From Lucinisca nassula (taxonomy: Eukaryota > Mollusca > Bivalvia > Lucinida > Lucinidae), in assembly GCA_963580285.1 (NCBI GenBank), contig OY757020.1, positions 100,505,497 to 100,569,496 on the forward strand: 64,000 nt of DNA, written 5' to 3'. The notes below the pieces were generated by a model that was not told the origin of the DNA, ran no database searches, and worked only from the letters and a program-made list of their open reading frames with translations. Position 1 is the stretch's first letter; each line of letters starts with the position of its first letter. This document shows positions 34,443 to 42,905 of the stretch, piece by piece. A program made the position numbers and the translations under genes.

Positions 34443-37400
34443 TTAGCTCACCTGGGCCGAAGGCTCCAGGGGAGCTTTTAGTATAACTGGTCATCCGCCG
34501 TCCGTCGTCCGTCGTCCGTCGTCTGTCCGTCACCACCTTTGACCAGTTATATCTCTGCAGCCTGCAGGCTGATCTCAATCATTTCTTATCTGTAGCATGC
34601 CTTGGGTGGGGCAACGAAGAATTTAGCTTTTTATCAAAATTGATTGAAAACTTTGGTTGCTATGGCAATTCCAATTTCCCATAGACTTACAATGGAAAAT
34701 GCTTGTCATCACCGTAGCACCTTCAGTTTTGATCTGATCTTTCTGAAACTTATATGTAAGGTGGCTGAGGATAAAAGCTCGGATGAGTTCGAAAACCGGC
34801 CAAGTCGGCCCATTAATGATAGAGTTACGTCCCTTTGATTGCTGAAAATGCCGATTTTTGACCTTGTCATCACAATAGCCCCTTCAGTTTTGATCGGATC
34901 TTTCTGAAACTTATATGTAAGGTTACTGGGGATAAAAGCTCGGATGAGTTCGAAAACCGGCCAATTCGGCGTATTGATTATAGAGTTACGTCCCTTTGAT
35001 TGCTGAAAATGCAGATATTTGACCTTGTCATCACCGTAGCCCCTTCAGTTTTGTTCGGAACTTTCCGAAACTTATATGTAAGGTGGCTGGGGATAAAAAC
35101 TTGGATGAGTTCGAAAACCGGCCTAGTTGGTCCATTTATCACAGAGTAACGTCCCTTTGATTGCTGAAAATGACGATTTTTGACCTTGTCATCTCCGTAG
35201 CCCTTTCAGTTTGGATCGGATCTTTCTGAAACTTATATGTAAGATGGCTGGGGATAAAACCTTGGATGAGTTCGAATACCGGCCAAGTTGGCCCATTTAT
35301 CATAGATTTACGTCCCTTTGATTGCTGAAAATGCCGATTTTTTACTTTGTCATCACCATAGCCCCTTCAGTTTTGATCGGATCTTTCTGAAACTTATATG
35401 TAAGGTGGCTGGGGGTAAAAACTTGGATGAGTTAGAAAACAGACCAAGTCGGCCCATTAATCTTAGAGTAACGTCCCTTTGACTGCTGAAAATGACGAAT
35501 TTTGACCTTGTCATCACCGTAGCCCTTTCAGTTTTGATCGAATCTTTCTGAAACTTATATGTAACGTGGCTGGGGATAAAATCTCGGATGAGTTGGAAAA
35601 CCGGCCAAGTTTGTCCATTTATCACAGAGAAACGTCCCTTTGATTGCTGAAAATGACGATTTTTGACCTTGTCATCACAGTAGCCCTTTCAGTTTTGATC
35701 GGATCTTTCTGAAACTTATATGTAAGGTGGCTGGGGATAAAACCTTGGATGAGTTCGAATACGGGCCAAGGTGGCCTATTTATCATAGAGTTAGGTCCCT
35801 TTGATTGCTGAAAATGTTGATTGTTGACCTTGTTATCACTGTAGCCCCTTTAGTTTTCATCGGATCTTTCTGAAACTTATATGTAAGGTGGCTGGATACA
35901 AAACCTCGGATGAGTTAGAAAACCAGCCAAGTCGCCCCATTTACTATATAGTTATGTCCCTTTGATGGCTGAAAATGTCGATTTTTGACCTTGTCATCAC
36001 CGTAGCCCCTTCAGTTTTAATTGGATCTTTCTGAAACTTATATGTAAGGTGACTGGGGATAAAACCTAGGATGGGTTCGAATACCGGCCAAGTTGGACCA
36101 TTTATCATAGATTTACGTCCCTTTGATTGCTGAAAATGCCGATTTTTGACCTTGTCATCACCATAGCCCCTTCAGTTTTGATCGGATCTTTCTGAAACTT
36201 ATATGTAAGGTGGCTAGGGATAAAAACTTGGATGAGTTCGCAAACCGGCCAAGTTGGTCCATTTACCACAGAGAAACGTCCCTTTGATTGCTGAAAATCG
36301 CCCCATTTATCATAGATTTAAGTCCATTTGATTGCTGAAAATGCCGATTTTTGAACTTGTCATCACCATAGCCCCTTCAGTTTTGATCGGATCTTTCTGA
36401 AACTTATATGTAAGGTGGCTGGGGATAAAAACTGGGATGAGTTCGAAAACCTGCCAAGTTGATCCATTTATCACAGAGTAACGTCCCTTTGATTGCTGAA
36501 AATGACGATTTTTGACCTTGTCATCACCGTAGCCCTTTCAGTTTTGATCGGATCTTTCTGAAACTTATATGTAAGGTGGCTGGGGATAAAAATTTGGATG
36601 AGTTCGAAAACCGGCCAAGTTGGTCCATTTATCACAGAGTAACGTCCCTTTGATTGCTGAAAATGACCATTTTTTACCTTGTCATCACCGTAGCCCTTTC
36701 AGTTTTGATCGGATCTTTCTGAAACTTATATATAAGGTGGCTGGGGATAAAACCTTGGATGAGTTCGAATACTGGCCAAGGTGGCATATTGATCATAGAT
36801 TTATGTCCCTTTGATTGCTGAAAATGCCGATTTTTGACCTGGTCATCACCATAGCCCCTTCAGTTTTGATCGGATCTTTCTGAAACTTATATGTAAGGTG
36901 GCTGGGGATAAAATCTTGGATGAGTTAGAAAACAGGCCAAGTCAGCCCATTTATCATAGAGTTATGTCCCTTTGATGGCTGAAAATGTTGATTCTTGACA
37001 TTGTCATCACCGTAGCCCCTTCAGTTTTGATCGGATTTTTCTGAAACTTATATATAAGGTGGCTTGGGATAAAACCTCGGATGAGTTCGAAAACTGGCCA
37101 AGTCGGCCCATTTATTTTAGAGTAACATCCCTTTGATTGCTAAAAATGCCAAATTTTGACCTTGTCATCACCGTAGCCCCTTCAGTTTTGATTGGATTGT
37201 TCTTAAACTTATATGTAAGGTGGCTGGAAATAAAACCTGGGATGAGTTTTAATACTGGTCAAGTCAGCACATTTATCATAGAGTTACATGCCTTTGATTG
37301 CTTAAAATGCCTATTTTAGACCTTGTTAGCACTGCTTCCCCCTTCAGTTTTGATCAGATCTTTGTGAAACTTACAAACAAATAAGTCAGGCAGAAAAGCT

Positions 37401-37674
37401 CGGAGGAGTTTGAACACTCGTGAGGTTTGCCTATTTGTCACAGAGTAACATGCGTTTGATTGCAGCAGTTAATTGCTTATTTTTTAACTTGTCATCACCA
37501 TAACCCCATCTGTTTATATCGGATCTTCTTAGCAAGTCAGGAATAAAAGCTTGAATGAGTTTGAAAACTGGTGAGGTCAGCCTATTTATCATAGAGTTAC
37601 ATTCTACTTGGCACTCCTGAAACTTTGAATCTGTTAGCTCAGGTGAGCGATACAGGACCAGCTTGGTCCTCTTG
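34443..37674 (+). mobile_element. Helentron-like element H7, complete, 161-bp array
   Basis: Starts in a T run with AGCTCACCTGGGCCGAAGGC and a GTCCGTCGTCCGTC tract. It shares the TTGGTTGCTATGGCAA block with H2. Then about 18 copies of a 161-bp unit (CTTGTCATCACCGTAGCCCC ... TTTGATTGCTGAAAATG), well conserved to about 37150 and decayed after. Near the end are CAGGTGAGC (subterminal inverted repeat), the hairpin AGGACCAGCTTGGTCCT and CTCTTG. ORFs inside are frames of the repeat, not genes. Confidence 0.85.
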
Positions 37675-37679
37675 TTTTT

Positions 37680-37765
37680 TCAAGGGTATATATTATTCTC
37701 ATTAGGTTTGCTCAGAAAATAGATTGTGGGTACTCATTAGAACCACCTTATTGTGCCTGTTTGAA
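37680..37765. repeat. Fragment of MITE B
   Basis: AGATTGTGGGTACTCATTAG AACCACC is a single hairpin arm without its partner. Confidence 0.6.
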
Positions 37766-37941
37766 GACATATGGTAAATGCTGGAGGATACTTGGTGTAG
37801 ATAACACAGACAGGATGAAGTATGATTTTAACCCTTATCCCGGAGAACACAACAAACAAAACCCTACCTTGATCCAATTCAGATCCAGCTGATCAGGATC
37901 TACACTGACATTCAGTTTGCAACTTAGAACGAAAATATTAT

Positions 37942-38788
37942 ATAGAGGATCTTACACGAGTGCTCATGTATTTTCAATTTATTGAACGAGTTGAGGAAAG
38001 GGGGTAAAATGCGAGGCTTTGCCGAGCATTTTATCCCTTTTCCTCAACGAGTTTAATAAATTCAATAATACATGAGCACGAATGCAAGATTCTATTTATC
38101 ATATGACATTTAAAACGCATTTTATTCACGATTGTTTACAAAAAAAGGTCAATATTCCGCCGTTAATAAACGCGACGTCGTTAAGGACGTCGTATATGTA
38201 ACGTTACGGGACGTATCTAGCTAATTTGCATATTTAATCCACTAAACAGCCTATTAATTTAAACTAGAATGTATTTTTAGACATAGAAAGAGGCAATTTT
38301 TTTTTTTCAAAGAAAATTTTGTGCATTATGCAGTGCTTTTTTGGTGCTGCCATTGAAAAAGTCAAGAATACATATACTGTAGTGTGCCTGGCAAGGGGTT
38401 AGCAGCTAAGTCTGTGCCTGGCACGGGGTTAGCAGCTAACCCCGTGCCAGGCACGGGGTTAGCTGCTAACCCTGTGCCAGGCACAGACTTAGCTACACGG
38501 GGTTAGCAGCTAACCCCGTGCCAGGCACAGACTTAGCTGCTAACCTGTGCCAGGCACAGACTTAGCTGCTAACCCCGTGCCAGGCACACTACAGTATATG
38601 TATTCTTGACTTTTACTGTGGCAGCACCAAAAAAGCACTGCATAATGTACAAAATTTTCCTGGAGAAAAAAGTGCCCCTTTCTATGTCTGAAAATACATT
38701 CTAGTTTAAATTAATAGGTTGTTACTAGTGAATTATCGAAAATAATACATGGCGTTATTACACTCTCAGACGCGATGTCATATGATAA
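37942..38788. mobile_element. Palindromic (foldback-type) composite element
   Basis: The first palindrome (37950-38095) pairs CACGAGTGCTCATGTATTTT with AATACATGAGCACGAATG around GAGGCTTTGCCGAG. The second spans about 38243-38730, with outer arms CCTATTAATTTAAACTAGAA and complement and a core of repeated TTAGCAGCTAAC palindromes. TTATCATATGACA at 38096 and its inverse at 38776 may be the ends of the second element. Confidence 0.7.
38384..38592. repeat. Array of GTTAGCAGCTAAC palindromes
   Basis: About six alternating copies of TGCCTGGCACGGGGTTAGCA and its complement, in head-to-head and tail-to-tail order; CCCCGTGCC and TCTGTGCC variants alternate. Confidence 0.8.
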
Positions 38789-38827
38789 ATCAAGTTATTT
38801 GATGGATTGATTGATAGTCAGAATGCA

Positions 38828-38920
38828 CTTTATTTTATTACCATATTGATCCCAAGGATTGGGACAGATAGGCCTAAGCAAACAGTGCAGACCCAGAGCA
38901 GACTGCTCCTGAAGGAATAG
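38828..38920 (-). repeat. Fragment of MITE C (C4)
   Basis: TTTATTTTATTACCATATTG ATCCCAAGGATTGGGACAG, then the left arm of the module and TGCTCCTGAAGGA. The right arm is missing. Confidence 0.65.
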
Positions 38921-39184
38921 GAATTGGGTGTGGCTAAACCAATTTATTCAGCAGGATAAGAGTTGATTTTAGCTGGGGCCAGTTGTTCAAAGCATCGTTA
39001 GCTTAACGAGCTCGTTAGCGGTCATATTGTTAACTGTTCTAGCAAATACAATATCGAAAATTTTTGCTTCCGCAAAAGCTGCTCACATTTTTTCAGCAAA
39101 AATATTAGCATATTTGCCATATGTAATGATCAAAGTTTTAACGACGTTGTTAGTTTTGAACAACTGGCCCCTGGACATTATGGT

Positions 39185-39690
39185 GGAAAGGCACTATATT
39201 TTATTACCGTTATGATCCCAAGTATTGGGACAGATAGGCCTAAGCAACGGCCCCCGCCCATTGGGGCTTGAAGAAATAAATGGGCTGCATGATGCTTCCA
39301 CGCAGAGCTGAAACCGACCCACACACAAGTACTGGTAAACGGCTTAGAGTATCTAAGCCTGCCCTGAGAAAGCAGTGCAAGTAGGACCGTCCATGCTTAT
39401 AAACCCTATTGGTTTCATTGGGCAGCAGGGCTTGAGAAGTCATTTCATCTTACTTTTTAAATTCCCACAAAATTGTACGCAACGTCTCCAAAATGACCTT
39501 TACAGTGTTGGCGGGATGTTAAACCTCAAATCAAACAAACAAGGCCTAAGCAAACAGTGCAGACCCAGATCAGACTGCTCCTGAAGGAGCAGTCTGATCA
39601 GGGTCTACACTGTTTGCCATACAGGCTGCACCTTTTGGGTTCCTTGCTGGATCGTCAAACTAATTTGTTAAAATTTTACGAGAATAACAC
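39185..39690 (-). mobile_element. MITE family C copy (C3) carrying a SINE
   Basis: TATTTTATTACCGTTATGAT, then GGGACAGATAGGCCTAAGCA, SINE, and a perfect module CAGACTGCTCCTGAAGGAGCAGTCTG, ending AAAATTTTACGAGAATAACA. Confidence 0.8.
39248..39541 (+). mobile_element. SINE-like repeat S with 12-bp target duplication
   Basis: Flanked by AGGCCTAAGCAA at 39236-39247 and 39542-39553. Full length with CAAA tail. Confidence 0.92.
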
Positions 39691-39769
39691 CAAGTCTTTA
39701 GGACTTTTATGGTACACAGATTTGTTAACAGGATGAAAGACAAAGAACCAGAACTCTGGCTCTCAAACA

Positions 39770-39981
39770 TTAACCCTTGTCCTGCTGAGCCCGGATATGC
39801 CTTATTTCTCAAACAATAAAGATCCAGATCAGATGGCTTCTGACGAAGCCATCTGATCAGGATCTACATTGTTTGTCATACAGCTTATGAATTTGTTGCA
39901 TAATTTGCATCAAGTAATCTGATTGGCTGATAATCAGTTGTGGGTGTGACATATTTAAATATTCAGCAGGACAAGGGTTAA
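39770..39981 (-). mobile_element. MITE family A copy (A8)
   Basis: TTAA ends. CCCGGATATGCC sub-type like A6. Apex ATGGCTTCTGACGAAGCCAT. Confidence 0.9.
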
Positions 39982-40192
39982 GCTGAGGTTTCTTTTCTTA
40001 ACTCATTCTTACTAGAAACCCATAAAAGAGACTTAAGGAAACAGTGCAGACACTGATCAGATACCCAAATAATGTAGCATCTGATCAGGATCTATACAGT
40101 TTGCAAACAGAATTTTCTGTCAAGAATAGATTAAAAGTGAAAAAAAAAATAGAGCTGGCACCACTGAAATGGCACATGAACTTGTCCAGCAT

Positions 40193-40416
40193 TTAACCCT
40201 TGTCCTGCTAAATAAATTAACTATGCAACACCCATTTATGACTATCAACCAATCAAATTACTTCATATAGTATCTCCATTCAGTTCACAAACTGTATGAT
40301 ATTTAACAGTGTATATCCTGATCAGATGGCTTCTGAATGGCTTCTCCAGAAGCCATCTGATCAGGATCTACACTGTTTGCAAAGGTAGGGTTGTCATGTT
40401 AAGCCGGATAAGGGTA
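40193..40416 (+). mobile_element. MITE family A copy (A9)
   Basis: TTAACCCTTGTCCTGCTAAA start. The apex contains a partial repeat (GGCTTCTGAATGGCTTCTCCAG). The right end is diverged (GGATAAGGGTATA). Confidence 0.85.
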
Positions 40417-40599
40417 TATCTGACAAAGGTTTTTTTGCCATTTCTAACACCATGATTGACTTAATGTTTGCTTGCCTATAAACTGGGCCCCTTCCAAAAG
40501 GGTCTGTCTGAAAAGCCAAGAATTGACTCATATTGGAATTTTTCTCCCTCGACATTGTTAGGTGTCAGGGGGAGTAATTTTCAGAATTTTATTACTTTT

Positions 40600-40692
40600 T
40601 GCAAACAGAGAAGGCCCTGATCAGATGCCGCTTCCTGTGGCGTCTGACCTGGGCCTGTGCTGTTTGCCAGTGTTTTTTGGGTTTCCATCTGA
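40600..40692. repeat. MITE family D fragment (D2)
   Basis: TTTGCAAACAGAGAAGGCCC, apex GATGCCGCTTCCTGTGGCGTC, then GTTTCCATCTGAAATGGGTT. Confidence 0.65.
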
Positions 40693-40766
40693 AATGGGTT
40701 AGAAGTAAACAGTATTCACTCATAATAGCTTTGACTTAATTGCCGCTAAAAGTGTATCCATTGCCC

Positions 40767-40978
40767 TTGACGCTTATCCTTCTGAACACCAGAACCCCTA
40801 GTTTTGCGAACAGTGCAGATCTAGATCAGATGTCTTCTGAAGAAGCCATCTGATCAGGATCTACACTGATGTCATTCAGTTAGTGAATTTAGATGACTAT
40901 ACTATATCAAGTAAATTGATTGATTGATAGTCTGAAATAGGTGTGGCAAAATTTATTATTCAGCAGGTTAAGGATTAA
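40767..40978 (-). mobile_element. MITE family A copy (A10)
   Basis: CTTATCCTTCTGAACACCAG start, apex TGTCTTCTGAAGAAGCCA, TTATTCAGCAGGTTAAGGAT end. Confidence 0.8.
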
Positions 40979-41035
40979 GGGTTGGCTCTGGTTCGTTTTT
41001 GTTTATTATTATTCAAGATATACTGTAATTACCCT

Positions 41036-41210
41036 AATTGTTCGGACACCTCAACTCATTACTATACTTGTTATTGTAAAATTTGAACAAGTACAATATA
41101 CTACCGGATGTTGTGGTTAAAAGAGATGGATGAGTGGCAAACAGTGTAGACCCTGATGAGACTCCTAATTATGAAGCGCACCATCTGGGGCTACACTGTT
41201 TGCATAGGCC
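41036..41210 (+). repeat. MITE family C copy (C6), diverged
   Basis: ACCCTAATTGTTCGGACACC start, then GGCAAACAGTGTAGACCCTG and GGCTACACTGTTTGC. The apex has largely lost pairing. Confidence 0.6.
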
Positions 41211-41271
41211 TATTTGTTCAAATACATAAGATAAATACAGTAGATGGTTTTCATCAAATACACCAATAGTC

Positions 41272-41539
41272 CATCACGAAAACACACCTATATAATTTTG
41301 ACCCCCTTGAACCCCACTTTTATATAGTAAAACTGGGGTTTCTGGGGGGTATACCTTATTTTTCTTATTTCTGCTCTAGAATATAGATTGTTGGTACTCA
41401 TTAGAACCACCTCACCGAGGCGGTTCTAACGAGTGCCCACAATCTATATTTGGAGCAGAAATAAGAAACGTATCACAAAATTTTCGATTTTTCGGCGGAA
41501 AATTAGTCAATGTATTTGTATAGGCGTGTTTTTGTAATG
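41272..41539. mobile_element. MITE family B copy (B9), abuts the tetraspanin stop codon
   Basis: CATCACGAAAACACACCTAT and inverted ATAGGCGTGTTTTTGTAATG (three mismatches in 20). Apex CGAGGCGGTTCTAACGAG. It ends 17 bases downstream of the gene's TGA, so it probably lies in the 3' UTR. Confidence 0.88.
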
Positions 41540-41556
41540 TACACCTGAAGTCCCCC

Positions 41557-42900
41557 TCAAAATACACCTTTCAACTGTGGCTCTGATAATGTGTGATCTT
41601 TTGATGCCTCAGTATCAGAGTCTTCATAGTTGCTGTCTTCCTCTTCAATTGTTTCTGTAAACAATTGATTTAGTCTTGAGTCCGATCTTTCATATCTGTC
41701 TCTCCTGTCAATGGCCTCCTCTTCAGAGCCTGGTGATACTCTGTCTATGACATGTGGTGATATCCTCTCTATCACATGTGGTGATATCCTCTCTATCACA
41801 TGTGGTGATATCCTCTCTATCACATGTGGTGATAGTCTGTCAATAATGTGTGGAGATGTCCTGTCATTAACATTTGGTGATATACACTTTACAACATTAA
41901 CTGGAGTGTCTGAATAGAATGGAATGGTTCCAGTTGTATTAGATCTATTACTGTAAGTCTGCCTTTCTTCATTTACCTTACCAGTAGCACTATTAATATC
42001 AGAAAAACCTTCATTTTGGGATCTATTAACATCTGTATTTTTATCCACACTTTTCTCACTTGTGAGTTTATCATGAACTTTTGTATCACAAGTCCTATCA
42101 GTCTTTTCACCAGTATCAGTGATTATAGCACTTCTTTTATTGTCCTTTTCACCCTCTTCTTCTTCTTGGTCTTCTTCATCAAACACTTCATCTTCATAAT
42201 AATCATAACTGCTGTAGTCATAGTCTGCATCTGTTCTTCGTTTGAAACAGAAAACCCAGGTTAGCATCACAACCAGAAAATAGAGACCACCAAGTCCACC
42301 GGTAGCTAGAGCCGCAATCGTGAGAAGTTGAAACAGGTATGCAGACACTATTTCATAACAGCCATTTGTGTTAAGATTTGGGTTCTTAGCAGTGAATCCT
42401 CTATCCATTGGAGGGCCATATACTGGTGGTCCATACAAAAAATGGTCACTTCCTTTACAGACATCAATGTTACTGTTTGCTGCACAGCAGCTTGGAGGCA
42501 CAAAGTTATATTCTTTCTTTGATTGTAACTTATACCAGGCACTTTGCTTCTTATAAACTGCCCAGGAAGTAGTGTCATTAACATTTCCATAAGCACCACA
42601 ACATTCAAATGCTTGTTGCATTTTGTCCCAGGATTCTGTGAAAAACTTATATTCAAAAGTAGCAAGATCAGTGTTCCCATATTTTGTAATGAGTCTGTCC
42701 TTAAATTCCAGCTCAGATTCTACTCCTTTAAGTTTTTCAGACAAAATCACACATAAAAGAGTAGCTGTTGCTAATGCTAAGATTACCACCACAAGAACAC
42801 AGGCATAGAATCCAAGACCAAATTTGTCCCTTCGTACCCCACAGCATAAGCACATTGCTGCTAGGAGTGCTAGAGCTGCTCCCCCAACAGCTGCATACAT
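41557..42900 (-). CDS. Tetraspanin: TM2 to C-terminus (second half of the same broken gene)
   Basis: This 447-codon frame starts at a Met inside TM2, so that Met is not a real start; in-frame sequence upstream (NIILVIM) completes TM2. TM2 runs to about residue 18, followed by CLCCGVRR. TM3 is about 31-53 (FYACVLVVVILALATATLLC). The large extracellular loop carries the diagnostic CCG at 100-102, PPSCC at 135-139, C148 and C181 (NGCYE), six cysteines in all. TM4 is about 185-219. The roughly 228-residue cytoplasmic tail is acidic, with a DYDYSSYDYYEDEVF stretch, then an 8-residue SPHVIER-type repeat at about 360-400, and ends KGVF. Membership in the tetraspanin family is secure. The role is inferred only as a membrane scaffold or adaptor. 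With one duplication copy discounted, both halves join into exactly 1338 codons including the stop. Confidence 0.9.
   Translation of the reverse strand: MYAAVGGAALALLAAMCLCCGVRRDKFGLGFYACVLVVVILALATATLLCVILSEKLKGVESELEFKDRLITKYGNTDLATFEYKFFTESWDKMQQAFECCGAYGNVNDTTSWAVYKKQSAWYKLQSKKEYNFVPPSCCAANSNIDVCKGSDHFLYGPPVYGPPMDRGFTAKNPNLNTNGCYEIVSAYLFQLLTIAALATGGLGGLYFLVVMLTWVFCFKRRTDADYDYSSYDYYEDEVFDEEDQEEEEGEKDNKRSAIITDTGEKTDRTCDTKVHDKLTSEKSVDKNTDVNRSQNEGFSDINSATGKVNEERQTYSNRSNTTGTIPFYSDTPVNVVKCISPNVNDRTSPHIIDRLSPHVIERISPHVIERISPHVIERISPHVIDRVSPGSEEEAIDRRDRYERSDSRLNQLFTETIEEEDSNYEDSDTEASKDHTLSEPQLKGVF
41736..41862 (-). repeat. 24-bp coding minisatellite in the tetraspanin C-tail
   Basis: About five copies of a 24-bp unit encode repeats of the form (I/L/T)SPH(V/I)I(E/D)R. 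The three central copies are almost identical at DNA level, while the outer ones differ, as expected from recent slippage in the middle of an older array. Each copy offers a Ser-Pro site. Being a multiple of three, changes in copy number keep the frame. Confidence 0.85.
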
Positions 42901-42905
42901 AATTA

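Larger units (their letters stand above)
37828..38965. mobile_element. MITE family A copy (A7) with two nested insertions
   Basis: TTAACCCTTATCCCGGAGAA at the left and TTCAGCAGGATAAGAGTTGA at the right. A palindromic composite sits at 37942-38788 and a family C fragment at about 38828-38920. Confidence 0.75.

Noticed and set aside
34644..37319. Several 60-90-codon ORFs
   Set aside because: Frames of the 161-bp tandem unit on both strands.
14342..37674. CRISPR-like regularly spaced repeats
   Set aside because: Units are long, contiguous tandem repeats without distinct spacers, in eukaryotic DNA.
41711..41917. Plus-strand ORF with repeated GDILSITC
   Set aside because: Antisense of the 24-bp coding repeats.
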